Assembly (NCBI RefSeq): GCF_021699195.1
Contig: NZ_SSXE01000046.1
Span: 1 to 52,179, forward strand
Length of the DNA: 52,179 bases
Reading direction: 5' to 3'
DNA from: Nonomuraea sp. MG754425
Lineage (GTDB): Bacteria; Actinomycetota; Actinomycetes; Streptosporangiales; Streptosporangiaceae
Each line of letters opens with the position of its first letter. Within the stretch, counting starts at the first letter, position 1. Made by a program: the position numbers and the translations under genes. Below are positions 32,293 through 41,318 of this stretch, piece after piece. A model generated the notes under the pieces. That model saw only the letters and a program-made list of their open reading frames with translations, was not told the DNA's origin and did not search any database.

Positions 32293-34388
32293 GCACGCAC
32301 GTCCTGACCCCGGCGCCGCCCACCACGCCGCTGCGGCGGCTGGGCGCCGCCGGGGTCTTCCTGCTCGCGCTGGCCGCCACCGTCCTGGTGGCGGCCGTGC
32401 ACGTCACGCAGGGCACCTCGTCGATCGGCGCGCTCGACCTGCTGGCGCTGCCGTTCGGCGGCGGCTCCGGCAACGGCGAGGAGGCGGCCCGCGTGCTGCT
32501 GGCCTCGCGGCTGCCGCGGCTGCTGGCCGGCGTCTGCGTCGGCGTCGCGCTGGGCGTGGCGGGCGCGCTGCTCCAGGCGGTCGCCCGCAACGCGATGGCC
32601 TCGCCGGACACGCTGGCCGTCAGCTCGGGAGCGCACCTGGCGGTGGTCGTGGCCGCGGCGTTCGGGCTGGCGCTGCCCGTGGCGGTGGCGGGCGGGCTGG
32701 CGCTGGTCGGCGGTCTGGCCGCCGCCGCACTGGTGCTGGCGCTGTCGGCGGGCGGGCGCACCGGGACGACCCGGCTGATCCTCGCCGGCACGGCCACCTC
32801 GCTCGCGCTCAGCTCCCTGACGAACCTGGTCATGATCCTGTTCGAGCAGGAGACGACCGGGCTGTTCGCCTGGGGCAGCGGCTCGCTCGTGCAGAGCGAC
32901 CTGGCGGCGGTCACCCAGTTCGGGCCGGTCATCGCGGTGGTGCTGGCCGGGGCGATCCTGGCCGGGCCCCGCCTGGACATCCTCGGCCTGGGCGACGACA
33001 CCGCCACCGTGCTCGGCGTGAACGTGCGGAGGTTGCGCCTGTGGCTCACGCTGCTCGCCGTGCTGCTCGCGGCGGCGGCGGTGACGATCGCGGGGCCGAT
33101 CGGGTTCGTCGGGCTGTGCGCGCCGGTGGTGGTGCGGCTGCTGCCGAGGTCCATCCCCGGGGTGCACCGGCACCGCATGCTGCTGCCCCTGTCGGGCGTG
33201 GCCGGGGTGCTGATCATGCTGGGCGCCGACATCGCGCTGCGGGCCGTGCTGGGCGCGCAGGCCGGGGTGGAGGTGCCGCCCGGCGTGGTGACCACCGTGC
33301 TCGGCGCGGCGGTGATGATCTGGCTGGCCCGCCGTTACCGCGACGCCGGCCCGACCCGGACGCCGCCGGCCGTGCGGACGGGCGCGACCCGCTCGCGCGC
33401 GGCGTTCCTCGCCGTGGTCGCCGTCTGCGTGGCGCTGCTGGCGGGCGCGGTGCTGGTGGGCCTGCTGGGCGGCGACCGGTGGCTGCTCACCGGTGACGTC
33501 GCCAACTGGCTCCAGGGCCGCAGCGGGCGGGCCCTGACGTTCGTGCTGGACCAGCGCTGGCCCCGGGTGTTCGCCGCCGTGCTGGCCGGCGCGGCGCTGG
33601 CCGTGGCGGGCACGGCCGTGCAGGCGGTGTGCCGCAACCCGCTGGCCGAGCCCGGCGTGCTCGGCGTCACCACCGGCGCGGGCGTCGGCGCGGTCGCGCT
33701 GCTCACGATGGCGCCGATGGCCGGCATCTGGACGATGTCCGCGGCGGCGGGCGCGGGCGCGCTGGTCGCCTTCGGCCTGGTGTACGGGCTGGCCTGGCGG
33801 GGCGGGCTCAGCTCCGACCGGCTGGTCCTCATCGGCGTGGCCGTGCAGGCCGCGTGCACCGCCATCACCGTGCTGATCATCGTGCGGTCCGACCCGTGGA
33901 ACACGGCCAAGGCGCTGACCTGGCTGTCCGGCTCCACGTACGGGCGCGTCCCGGTGCAGCTCGTCCCCGTCGTGCTGGCGCTGGTGATCGTGGTGCCGCT
34001 GCTGGCCTGGCTGCGCCGCGACCTGGACCTGCTGGCCCTCGACGAGGACACGCCGCGCATCCTGGGCGTCCCGCTGGAGCCGGTGCGGCTGGGCGCGCTG
34101 GCCGGGGCCGTGCTGCTCACCTCCACGGCGGTCTCGGCGGTCGGGGTCGTCGGCTTCGTGGGGCTGGTGGCCCCGCACGCCGCCCGCGCGCTCGTCGGGG
34201 CCTCCCACGCGCGGGTGCTGCCGGTGGCGGCGCTGCTCGGAGGGCTGCTCGTCAGCCTCGCCGACACGCTCGGGCGTACCGTGATCGCGCCGGCGCAGGT
34301 GCCGGCGGGCCTGGTGACGGCGCTGATCGGCACGCCGTACTTCGTCTACCTGCTGTGGCGGGCCCGCGCCCGCGACGGCGCGGCATGA
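32289..34388 (+). CDS. Fused iron-siderophore ABC permease (FecCD-FecCD)
   Basis: A 699-residue membrane protein made of two FecCD permease domains in one chain (about 15-345 and 365-695), as in FhuB, with roughly 20 transmembrane segments. Both halves carry family motifs: RLPRLLAGVCVGVALGVAGALLQ and GPIGFVGLCAPVVVRLL in the first, RWPRVFAAVLAGAALAVAGTAVQ and GVVGFVGLVAPHAARALVG in the second. The TTG start at 32289 is set by the TTGA overlap with the previous stop; no ATG or GTG lies nearby in frame. With the ATPase it forms a complete importer. Confidence 0.9.
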   Translation: MSTHVLTPAPPTTPLRRLGAAGVFLLALAATVLVAAVHVTQGTSSIGALDLLALPFGGGSGNGEEAARVLLASRLPRLLAGVCVGVALGVAGALLQAVARNAMASPDTLAVSSGAHLAVVVAAAFGLALPVAVAGGLALVGGLAAAALVLALSAGGRTGTTRLILAGTATSLALSSLTNLVMILFEQETTGLFAWGSGSLVQSDLAAVTQFGPVIAVVLAGAILAGPRLDILGLGDDTATVLGVNVRRLRLWLTLLAVLLAAAAVTIAGPIGFVGLCAPVVVRLLPRSIPGVHRHRMLLPLSGVAGVLIMLGADIALRAVLGAQAGVEVPPGVVTTVLGAAVMIWLARRYRDAGPTRTPPAVRTGATRSRAAFLAVVAVCVALLAGAVLVGLLGGDRWLLTGDVANWLQGRSGRALTFVLDQRWPRVFAAVLAGAALAVAGTAVQAVCRNPLAEPGVLGVTTGAGVGAVALLTMAPMAGIWTMSAAAGAGALVAFGLVYGLAWRGGLSSDRLVLIGVAVQAACTAITVLIIVRSDPWNTAKALTWLSGSTYGRVPVQLVPVVLALVIVVPLLAWLRRDLDLLALDEDTPRILGVPLEPVRLGALAGAVLLTSTAVSAVGVVGFVGLVAPHAARALVGASHARVLPVAALLGGLLVSLADTLGRTVIAPAQVPAGLVTALIGTPYFVYLLWRARARDGAA

Positions 34389-34391
34389 ACC

Positions 34392-34456
34392 CGGCCCGCA
34401 CCCGCCTTCCCGCCCCGGACGACGTGGCGTCCTCGGCCGGCGGCGGGTGCGGGCCG
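34392..34456. terminator. Bidirectional hairpin terminator
   Basis: CGGCCCGCACCCGCC and GGCGGGTGCGGGCCG form a 15-bp perfect stem with a 35-nt loop between the iron operon and the convergent TetR gene. Confidence 0.8.
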
Positions 34457-34466
34457 CGGGCGCAGG

Positions 34467-35051
34467 TCAGTCGAACGGCCGGGCGATCTGGTCCAGCCCC
34501 AGCACCGTGAGCTCGTACAGGGTGCGCGTCTCGCCGTCGGCGCACCACCATTGCGTGGCGATGCGCATCGCGGCCAGGAAGGCGGCGGTGACCATCTCCG
34601 GGCCGACTTCCCCCGGCTGCCGCCGTTCGGCCACCACCCGGCTCAGCTCGCGTTCCAGCCGCACCCGGCCGGCGAGCTGCCGGGCATGCAGCGAGGGGTG
34701 GCGCATGGCCAGGCGGGCGCGCAGGTGCCATTCGCGGTCGGGGCCGCCGGTCTCGGCGTAGAGGCTCTGCAGCGCGCCGCGCAGCGCCTGCCAGGCGGTC
34801 TGGTCGGCCGGTTGCTCGCGCACGCGCAACGCCAGGCTGTTCAGGCGCTGCTCGTCGCCGTACAGGAGCGCGTCCTCCTTGCCGTCGAAGTAGTTGGAGA
34901 ACGTCCGGCGGGAGATGTTGGCGGCGTCGGCGATCGCTTCGACGGTGACGTTGTCCAGGCCGTGCTCGACGGTGAGCCGCAGCGCGGCCTCGTGCACCGC
35001 CTGCCGGGTCTCGGCCTTCTTGCGCTCACGCAAGCCTGGTGTGTTGCCCAT
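34467..35051 (-). CDS. TetR-family regulator of adjacent exporter
   Basis: A 194-residue TetR-family repressor. The N-terminal helix-turn-helix is typical: VTVEAIADAANISRRTFSNYFDGKEDAL (residues ~37-64). The C-terminal ligand domain is divergent. It is transcribed away from the DHA2 exporter gene with a 109-bp shared gap, the standard arrangement for a local repressor that is released by an exported compound. No clear operator could be pinned in the gap. ATG at 35051 is used; an upstream open frame has no support. Confidence 0.9.
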   Translation of the reverse strand: MGNTPGLRERKKAETRQAVHEAALRLTVEHGLDNVTVEAIADAANISRRTFSNYFDGKEDALLYGDEQRLNSLALRVREQPADQTAWQALRGALQSLYAETGGPDREWHLRARLAMRHPSLHARQLAGRVRLERELSRVVAERRQPGEVGPEMVTAAFLAAMRIATQWWCADGETRTLYELTVLGLDQIARPFD

Positions 35052-35160
35052 GATGCCGCACAGCTTACCCAACGGGAATAAATGCCCGCTGCGCAAAGTT
35101 GCCCCATGTGCATGTAAGGTGTCCGGGTTGCAATCCTTTTACCTAGAACGGAGGGTGCGT

Positions 35161-36741
35161 GTGAGCGCACAGCCGGCAGCGCCGTCCACGGCGGAGCCGA
35201 TGACCCACCGCCAGATCCTCGAAGCTCTCAGCGGCCTGTTGCTCGTCCTCTTCGTCGCCATGATCAGCGGCACCATCGTCTCGGTGGCGCTGCCCCAGAT
35301 CATCGGCGCGCTGGAGGGCAACCAGTCGCAGTACACCTGGGTCGTCACGGCTTCTCTGCTGGCCTCGACCGCTTCGACCCCCATCTGGGGCAAGCTCGCC
35401 GACCTCTTCAACAAGAAGCTGCTGCTCCAGATCTCCATCGTGATCTTCATGGTCAGCTCGCTGGCCTGTGGCTTCGCCCAGAACACCGGGCAGCTCATCG
35501 CGTTCCGCGCCATCCAGGGCCTGGGCATGGGCGCGCTGCAGATCCTCGCGCAGGTCGTGATCGCCGCGATGATCTCGCCCAAGGAACGCGGCCGTTACAA
35601 CGGCTACCTCGGCGCCGTCATGGCCGTCGCCACGGTCGGCGGCCCGCTGCTCGGCGGCCTCATCGCCGACACCTCCTGGCTCGGCTGGCGCTGGTGCTTC
35701 TTCATCGCCGTGCCGTTCACCATCGCCGCCTTCGCGCTGCTCGCCAAGACCCTGCACATCCCCACCGTGCGCCGCGCGAACGTCAGCATCGACTACTGGG
35801 GCGCCACTCTCATCGCGGCCGGCGTCAGCGTGCTGCTCATCTGGGTCACCTTCGTCGGCAACGACTTCGACTGGCTGTCCTGGCAGACCGCGGCCATGGC
35901 CGGCGGCGGCGTGCTGCTGCTCGCCCTGGCCACGTGGGTCGAGACCAGGGTCAAGGAGCCGGTCGTGCCGCTGCACGTCATCCGGCGGCGCACCCCCGCG
36001 CTGGCCATCCTGGCCAGCCTCGCGGTCGGCATGGCCATGTTCGGCGGCTCGGTCTTCCTCGGCCAGTACTTCCAGATCGGCCGCGGGTACACCCCCACCG
36101 AGGCGGGCCTGCTGACCATCCCCATGATGCTCGGCGTGCTGCTGTCCTCCACGATCTCCGGCCGGATGGTCTCCAACACCGGGCGGACCAAGCCGTACAT
36201 CCTCGCCGGGCTGGTCGTCCTGCTGGCGGGCTTCGCCGGACTGGCCACCATCGACCACCAGACCTCACTGGTCCTGATCTCGATTTACATGCTCGCCGTC
36301 GGCGTCGGCGTCGGCATGTCGATGCAGAACCTCGTCCTGGTCATCCAGAACACCGTGGCACTGAGCGAGATCGGCTCGGCCAGCGGCGCGGTCACGTTCT
36401 TCCGCTCACTCGGCGGCACCGTGGGCGTCTCGGTGCTCGGCGCGGTGCTGGCCAACCGCGTCGCGGCGAGCATCTCCGAAGGGCTGGCCAAGGCCGGGAT
36501 CCCGGTGGGCGGCGACGCGTCGGCGGCGGGCGGCAGCCTGAACATCGCCGCGCTGCCCGAGCCCATCAAGGAGATCGTCAGGGCCGCGTACGGTGACGCC
36601 ACCGGCCACATCTTCCTCATCTCGGCCGGCATCGCCGCCGTCGGCCTCGTCGCCGCGGCCTTCCTCAAGCCGGCCAAGCTCCGCGACAGCCTCGACCTGC
36701 CGGAGCCGGCCCCCAAGGAGGAGGCCGTCACCCGCGCGTGA
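35161..36741 (+). CDS. DHA2-family (EmrB/QacA) drug exporter
   Basis: A 526-residue, 14-segment MFS antiporter. Motifs include ISGTIVSVALPQI in segment 1, GKLADLFNKKLLLQ (motif A), RAIQGLGMGALQ and GGPLLGGLIAD (motif C of drug:H+ antiporters). GTG at 35161 follows GGAGGG with good spacing. It is divergent from a TetR gene that probably represses it. Role: export of a toxic compound or antibiotic. A strong terminator follows. Confidence 0.92.
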   Translation: MSAQPAAPSTAEPMTHRQILEALSGLLLVLFVAMISGTIVSVALPQIIGALEGNQSQYTWVVTASLLASTASTPIWGKLADLFNKKLLLQISIVIFMVSSLACGFAQNTGQLIAFRAIQGLGMGALQILAQVVIAAMISPKERGRYNGYLGAVMAVATVGGPLLGGLIADTSWLGWRWCFFIAVPFTIAAFALLAKTLHIPTVRRANVSIDYWGATLIAAGVSVLLIWVTFVGNDFDWLSWQTAAMAGGGVLLLALATWVETRVKEPVVPLHVIRRRTPALAILASLAVGMAMFGGSVFLGQYFQIGRGYTPTEAGLLTIPMMLGVLLSSTISGRMVSNTGRTKPYILAGLVVLLAGFAGLATIDHQTSLVLISIYMLAVGVGVGMSMQNLVLVIQNTVALSEIGSASGAVTFFRSLGGTVGVSVLGAVLANRVAASISEGLAKAGIPVGGDASAAGGSLNIAALPEPIKEIVRAAYGDATGHIFLISAGIAAVGLVAAAFLKPAKLRDSLDLPEPAPKEEAVTRA

Positions 36742-36751
36742 CCCCCGACCA

Positions 36752-36794
36752 GGAAGGCCGCGCCCCCGCATCGCCCGCGGGGCCGCGGCCTTCC
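36752..36794 (+). terminator. Terminator of DHA2 exporter gene
   Basis: GGAAGGCCGCG and CGCGGCCTTCC form an 11-bp stem; the 21-nt loop contains a second small stem of C and G runs. It lies 11 nt after the stop codon. Confidence 0.8.
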
Positions 36795-36955
36795 GCCTGT
36801 CCCCGCCCCTGTTCGCACCCCTGTTCGCGCCTCTGCCCACAGCCCGGCACGCAGCCCAGCTCGGGCCCCTGCCCATGGCCCTGCTCGCGCTCCTGTCCGC
36901 GCCCTGTTCGCGCCGCCGTGCCGCCCGTGAGGCCGCGGCTGCCACCCGTCCATGA
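36795..36955. repeat. Low-complexity spacer of degenerate CCCTGTTCGCGCC-like units
   Basis: About 160 bp of C-rich sequence with recurring variants of CCCTGTTCGC(G/A)CC. All frames here give only low-complexity Pro/Arg/Ala peptides; no gene is supported. Confidence 0.5.
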
Positions 36956-36986
36956 CCTCCGAGCCCCCCGCGGCCGGACCCGGCGT

Positions 36987-37340
36987 TCAGAGCACCGACC
37001 GCACGGCCGAGTCGGAGCGGCCGATCACCGCCGACCCGTCGTCGGCCGTGATGATCGGCCGCTGGATCAAAATCGGGTTCTGCGCCAGCGCCCTGATCCA
37101 CCGGTCCCGCTCGGGCGCGTCGCGCGGCCAGTCGTCCAGCCCCAGTTCGGCCGCGCGCTCCTCACCGGTCCGGGTGATGTCCCACGGCTCCAGGCCCAGC
37201 CTGGCCAGCACCTCGCGCAGTTCGGGTTCGTTCGGCGGGTCCTCCAGGTAGTGGCGCACGGTGTACTGGGCGGACTCGGCGTCAAGGAGGGACAGGGCGG
37301 AGCGGCACTTCGAACACGCGGGGTTGATCCAGATCTCCAT
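36987..37340 (-). CDS. ArsC/Spx-family thioredoxin-fold protein
   Basis: A 117-residue protein of the arsenate reductase ArsC/YfgD family: MEIWINPACSKCRSAL at the N-terminus holds the catalytic Cys (NPxCS-x-C-R), then YLEDPPNEPELREVLARLG, and the C-terminal NPILIQRPII motif with the conserved Arg-Pro. These enzymes reduce arsenate with glutathione or a similar thiol, but many homologues have no proven arsenate activity. No arsenic-resistance genes are beside it, so the physiological role is open. ATG at 37340 begins exactly at the fold. Confidence 0.88.
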   Translation of the reverse strand: MEIWINPACSKCRSALSLLDAESAQYTVRHYLEDPPNEPELREVLARLGLEPWDITRTGEERAAELGLDDWPRDAPERDRWIRALAQNPILIQRPIITADDGSAVIGRSDSAVRSVL

Positions 37341-37480
37341 GAGAGACGACGGTAATGGAAACGGTCGAGATCGGGTCATCACTCCTCCCACCGAGGCCCG
37401 GTCATCCGTCGCACGAGGTCACTTCCTGGCTATAAACGGAGCGAATCGATCTTCTCCGCACACGCCACAGGGGCATCCAC

Positions 37481-39160
37481 ATGATCCGACGCATCTCCAC
37501 CGGTCTCGGCCTGGTCGCCGCCCTGTGCGTACCGGGGCAGGCGGTCGCCGAACCCGCCGCCCCGCCCGCGCCCCCGGCGGCGGCGGCGCCGACGCTGAGC
37601 CTGGAGCTGAACGGCGACTCCTTCGCGCTCCGGGACGCCTTCGCGATCCTCGAGGGCCGCCCCGTCGCGGCCCGGCTGTCCGCCGACGCCCGCGCGGACA
37701 TGACCAAGACCCGCGAGGGCGCGCTGGCGGCCCTGGAGACCCAGCGGGTGTACGGCTGGAACCAGGCGCTCGGGCCGCTGAAGGACCGTCCGATCTCGGC
37801 CGAGGAGGCGGTGCAGTTCCAGCGCAACATCCTGCGCTCCCACGCGGCGGGCGTCGGCGAGCCGCTGCCCGACGACGTGGTCAGGCTGGCGCTGATCCTC
37901 AAGGCCAACCAGATGGCCAGGGCCAAGTACGGCGTCCGCCCCGAGGTGGCCGAGCGGCTGCTGAGCATGGTCAACGCCGGGGTCGTGCCGCGGATGCCGC
38001 AGATCGGCTCGCTGGGCACCGGCGACCTGCAGCCGCAGGCGGCGGCCGGGCTGGCGGCGATCGGCGGCGAGGCGCCGGTGCGCTACCGGGGGCAGGAGGG
38101 CCCCGCGTCGGAGTTGCTGCCGCGCGCCGGGCTGGCCAGGGAGTTCACCCTGGAGGCGGGCGAGGCGCTGCCGATCGTCAGCGGCAGCACCGTGCTGGCC
38201 GCCACCCTGATCCACGCCGTGCACCGCGCCAGCGTGCTGGCCGACCAGGCGGAAGGGGCGTTCGCGCTGTTCATGGAGGCGACGCGGGCGGAGCGGGGCT
38301 CGCTGGACGCCCGTACGCACGAGGAGCGCCGCATCCCGGAGGAGAACGCGGTCGCCACGCGGCTGCGCGAGATGGTGGCGGGTTCGCGCTGGATGACCGA
38401 GGAGGGCCGCAGGCGCCTCGACCCGGCCAACTACGAGCCGCGCGTCCAGGACGCGGTGTCGGTGCGGGCCGCCCCGCACATCTTCGCCGGCCTGCGCCAG
38501 ACGCTCAACAACACCCGCCAGGCCCTGGCCAGGGAGGCCAACGCCTCGACCTCCAACCCGCTGGTCTTCCGGCGGGACCGGGGCACCGGGTACGAGTTCG
38601 TGATGGGCGGCAACTGGGACGGCTCCATCATGGGCCACCTCGCCGACACCCTGAACGCCGAGATCGCCGACGTCGGCGTGCTGTCGCAGGAACTGTCGGG
38701 ACGGCTGCTGTCGTCCCGGTGGAGCTACGGCCTGCCGGCGAACCTGGCCGGCGGGCAGCCGGGGCTGAACTCCGGCATGGTCCAGGTGCAGACGGTGGCC
38801 GCCGCGCTGGTCCCCGAGATGCAGGTCAGGGCCCACCCGGCGGGCACGCTGTCCCGGCCGGTCAAGGACGGCCAGGAGGACCACAACACGATGGCCATGG
38901 CCTCGGTCCGCGACCTGCACGAGAACCTCGACCGGCTCGAGACCGTCCTGGCGGTCCAGTACCTGATGGCGGCCCAGGGCATCGACCTCATCGCGGGGCG
39001 GATGACCGGCCTGCCGCTGGGCGTCGTCACGGAGGAGCTGCGGACGGAGCTGCGGCGCTACATCCCGCCGCTGGGTGACGACCGCTACATGACGCCCGAG
39101 CTGGAGCGGGCCATCTGGCTGGTGCACAACCGGCATCTGGTGCCGTCCGTCGAGCGGTGA
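37481..39160 (+). CDS. Exported aromatic ammonia-lyase homologue lacking normal MIO triad
   Basis: A 559-residue protein of the histidine/phenylalanine ammonia-lyase superfamily, seen in RVYGWNQALG (with Tyr91 and Asn94 of the YGxNTGFG motif), QRNILRSHAAGVGEPL, NASTSNPLVF and QEDHNTMAMASVRDL. Two features are odd. First, residues 1-23 are a Sec signal peptide, then a Pro/Ala linker, so it is exported, unlike known cytosolic members. Second, the cofactor-forming region reads GSLGTGDLQP (176-185) where the family has GSxGASGDLxP; one residue is missing and Ala-Ser-Gly is not present, so the usual MIO electrophile cannot form. It may be non-lyase or use an altered group. The gap upstream has a TATAAA at 37431. 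Confidence 0.82.
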   Translation: MIRRISTGLGLVAALCVPGQAVAEPAAPPAPPAAAAPTLSLELNGDSFALRDAFAILEGRPVAARLSADARADMTKTREGALAALETQRVYGWNQALGPLKDRPISAEEAVQFQRNILRSHAAGVGEPLPDDVVRLALILKANQMARAKYGVRPEVAERLLSMVNAGVVPRMPQIGSLGTGDLQPQAAAGLAAIGGEAPVRYRGQEGPASELLPRAGLAREFTLEAGEALPIVSGSTVLAATLIHAVHRASVLADQAEGAFALFMEATRAERGSLDARTHEERRIPEENAVATRLREMVAGSRWMTEEGRRRLDPANYEPRVQDAVSVRAAPHIFAGLRQTLNNTRQALAREANASTSNPLVFRRDRGTGYEFVMGGNWDGSIMGHLADTLNAEIADVGVLSQELSGRLLSSRWSYGLPANLAGGQPGLNSGMVQVQTVAAALVPEMQVRAHPAGTLSRPVKDGQEDHNTMAMASVRDLHENLDRLETVLAVQYLMAAQGIDLIAGRMTGLPLGVVTEELRTELRRYIPPLGDDRYMTPELERAIWLVHNRHLVPSVER

Positions 39161-39370
39161 CCCGGACGTCCGGATCCTGAGCGATCACCGCCTCGCCCGC
39201 GATGACCTGCCTCTCCCCCATCGGGGCGCGGTCCTCGCGGGCGACGGTGCCGGGCGGAGCCGATCTACCCGGACGGCTCCGACCTGAAAGTTTCACTGTC
39301 GTAAATCCGCGTTGTTAGGCCCTGACCGGCCAGGACGCCGATCCCGCCGGAATCGCCCAACGGCGGCGGA

Positions 39371-39399
39371 TTGACGACTGGAAAGCGCTTTCCTAGATT
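39371..39399 (+). promoter_or_regulatory. Pectate lyase promoter with LacI operator in spacer
   Basis: TTGACG (39371-39376), a 17-bp spacer and TAGATT (39394-39399) make a good sigma-70-type promoter. The spacer contains the perfect 14-bp palindrome GGAAAGCGCTTTCC (39380-39393), a classic LacI-family operator form. Repressor binding would exclude polymerase. The rest of the 332-bp gap shows nothing else. Confidence 0.8.
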
Positions 39400-39492
39400 C
39401 ACAGTCATTCACTCCCATGCATGTCGTCCACATATGTGAACGGCAGGCACAGACAGCACCTACAGACAACCCCAGTAGGTAGGAGCACACTC

Positions 39493-40440
39493 ATGCGCAC
39501 TTCACGACGTGTCCTGACCCTCGTCACCTGCGTCGCAGCGGCGGCGGCCGGCCTGACCGTGGCCGCCTCCGCGCCGGCCGCGGCGGACACCCCCCTGGTC
39601 GGCTGGGCCACACAGGGCGGCGGCACCACCGGCGGCGGCAGCACCCCGCCGACCACCGTCAGCAGCGCCTCGGCCCTGACGAGCGCCCTGTCGTCCGGCT
39701 CGGCCGCCGTGATCAGGGTCTCCGGCACGATCTCCTGCTCCGGCATGCTCCGCGTCGCCTCGAACAAGACCGTCATCGGCAACTCGGGCGCGACCATCTC
39801 CGGGTGCGGCTTCAACGTGTCGCAGGCGTCGAACGTCATCATCCGCAACCTAACGTTCCGGAACTGGAACGACGACGGCATCAACGTCCAGTACTCGACC
39901 CGGGTCTACATCGACCACAACTCCTTCAGCAACGGCTACGACGGCGCGCTCGACATCAAGCGGTCGAGCGACTACGTCACGGTGTCCTGGAACAAGTTCT
40001 CCAGCCACGACAAGACCATGCTGCTCGGCCACGACGACGGCAACGGCGCGGAGGACCGCAACCACCTGCGGGTGTCCTACCACCACAACTGGTTCGAGGG
40101 CACCAACCAGCGCCACCCGCGGGTGCGCTTCGGCAACCCGGTGCACGTGTTCAACAACTACTACAACAACGTCGGCAGCTACGGCGTCGCCTCCACCCAG
40201 GAGGCCGGCGTGCTGGTCGAGGGCAACTACTTCGAGAACACCGGCGACCCGTTCCACCGCGGCGAGGGCAGCTCCCCCGCCGGCAGCCTGGTGGCCCGCA
40301 ACAACCACTTCGTCAACTCGGGCAGCGGTGACCAGGGCGGCAGCGTCAAGTCGATCCCGTACTCCTACACGCTCGACAGCGCCTCCGGCGTCAAGTCGAT
40401 CGTGACGGCGGGCGCGGGCGCGGGCCGCATCTCCATCTGA
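39493..40440 (+). CDS. Secreted pectate lyase, polysaccharide lyase family 1 type
   Basis: A 315-residue secreted enzyme that cleaves polygalacturonate by beta-elimination. Residues 1-31 are a signal peptide; the mature protein is a parallel beta-helix with family features: VYIDHNSFSNGYDGALDIKRSSDYVTVSWNKF (calcium-binding Asp residues), SHDKTMLLGHDD, and NQRHPRVRFG with the catalytic Arg. Length is usual for bacterial PL1. ATG follows AGGAG. It is controlled by a promoter with an embedded LacI operator and fits the arabinan genes as part of plant cell-wall use. Confidence 0.93.
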   Translation: MRTSRRVLTLVTCVAAAAAGLTVAASAPAAADTPLVGWATQGGGTTGGGSTPPTTVSSASALTSALSSGSAAVIRVSGTISCSGMLRVASNKTVIGNSGATISGCGFNVSQASNVIIRNLTFRNWNDDGINVQYSTRVYIDHNSFSNGYDGALDIKRSSDYVTVSWNKFSSHDKTMLLGHDDGNGAEDRNHLRVSYHHNWFEGTNQRHPRVRFGNPVHVFNNYYNNVGSYGVASTQEAGVLVEGNYFENTGDPFHRGEGSSPAGSLVARNNHFVNSGSGDQGGSVKSIPYSYTLDSASGVKSIVTAGAGAGRISI

Positions 40441-40480
40441 CGCGGCGGCCCGGGGCCACCGCACAGACCCGATAGATCGG

Positions 40481-40507
40481 ACGGGCGGCGCGTCGCGCGC
40501 CGCCCGT
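40481..40507 (+). terminator. Pectate lyase terminator
   Basis: ACGGGCGGCGCG and CGCGCCGCCCGT form a 12-bp perfect stem with a 3-nt loop, 40 nt after the stop. Confidence 0.8.
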
Positions 40508-40589
40508 TCCGGCGTTGCCAGGCCCGTCACGGCCGCGGCGGCGGTCCTGGCGTGGGCGAAGCGGCACGAGTGCCCGTACGGTGGTGGGC

Positions 40590-41318
40590 ATGTCCACCGC
40601 CAGAACCGTGCGAGCCGGGTCCACCAGGGCCGAGCGGGCCGGTGACACCCGTGAGGCCATCCTCGACGCCGCCGAACGGCTCTTCGCCGAGCGCGGCGTC
40701 GGCGAGGTGTCCAACCGGCAGATCGGCCTGGCGGCCGGGCAGGCGAACAACTTCGCCGTCGGCTACCACTTCGGCACCAAGGCCGACCTGGTGCGCGCGG
40801 TCGTGCGCCGCTACACCACCGAGACCGAGCGACGCCGCCTGGACATGCTGGCGCAGATCCAGGACGCGGGGCCGGACGAGCTGCGCGCCTGGCTCTCCTG
40901 CCTGGTGCGCCCGGCCACCGGGCACCTCGCCGCGCTGGGCGTGCCGAGCTGGCGGGCCCGCTGCCTGGCGCAGTTCGACACCGTGCCCGCGCTGCGGCGG
41001 ATCATCGTCGACGAGTCCGTGGCGACGCCGTCGATGGGGCTCGCGCTGGAGGGCATGTTCCGCCTGCTGCCCGGCCTGCCCGCGGACGTACGCGCGGAGC
41101 GGGGCGACATGAGCCGCCTGCTGATGCTGCACACGCTGGCCGAGCGGGAACGGGCACTGCACGAACGGGGCCCAGCAGAAGGGGACACAGCGCAAGAGGG
41201 CAGGGCGGAAGGGGACGCGGCGGCGGGCGCGAGCTGGGAGGCCACGGCGGTCGGCCTCATCGACGCCCTGACCGGCCTGTGGCAGGCCCTCGTCACCACG
41301 CGACCCCTTTCCGGGTAA
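40590..41318 (+). CDS. TetR-family transcriptional regulator
   Basis: A 242-residue TetR-type regulator. The DNA-binding domain (residues ~15-65) reads TREAILDAAERLFAERGVGEVSNRQIGLAAG then VGYHFGTKADLVRAVV. The ligand domain has an acidic/Gly-rich insertion near residue 190-210 that looks like a short low-complexity loop. It stands alone with no divergent partner; the following gene cluster starts 350 bp downstream. Target unknown. Confidence 0.88.
   Translation: MSTARTVRAGSTRAERAGDTREAILDAAERLFAERGVGEVSNRQIGLAAGQANNFAVGYHFGTKADLVRAVVRRYTTETERRRLDMLAQIQDAGPDELRAWLSCLVRPATGHLAALGVPSWRARCLAQFDTVPALRRIIVDESVATPSMGLALEGMFRLLPGLPADVRAERGDMSRLLMLHTLAERERALHERGPAEGDTAQEGRAEGDAAAGASWEATAVGLIDALTGLWQALVTTRPLSG

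Noticed and set aside
36285..36953. Minus-strand frame over the low-complexity spacer
   Set aside because: Ala/Arg/Gly repeats only, crosses a terminator and the exporter gene.
36795..36955. C-rich repeats as a CRISPR or regulatory array
   Set aside because: Units too degenerate and irregular; best explained as low-complexity spacer.
39293..39490. Minus-strand 65-codon frame upstream of pectate lyase
   Set aside because: Covers the promoter/operator, no ribosome binding site and no similarity seen.
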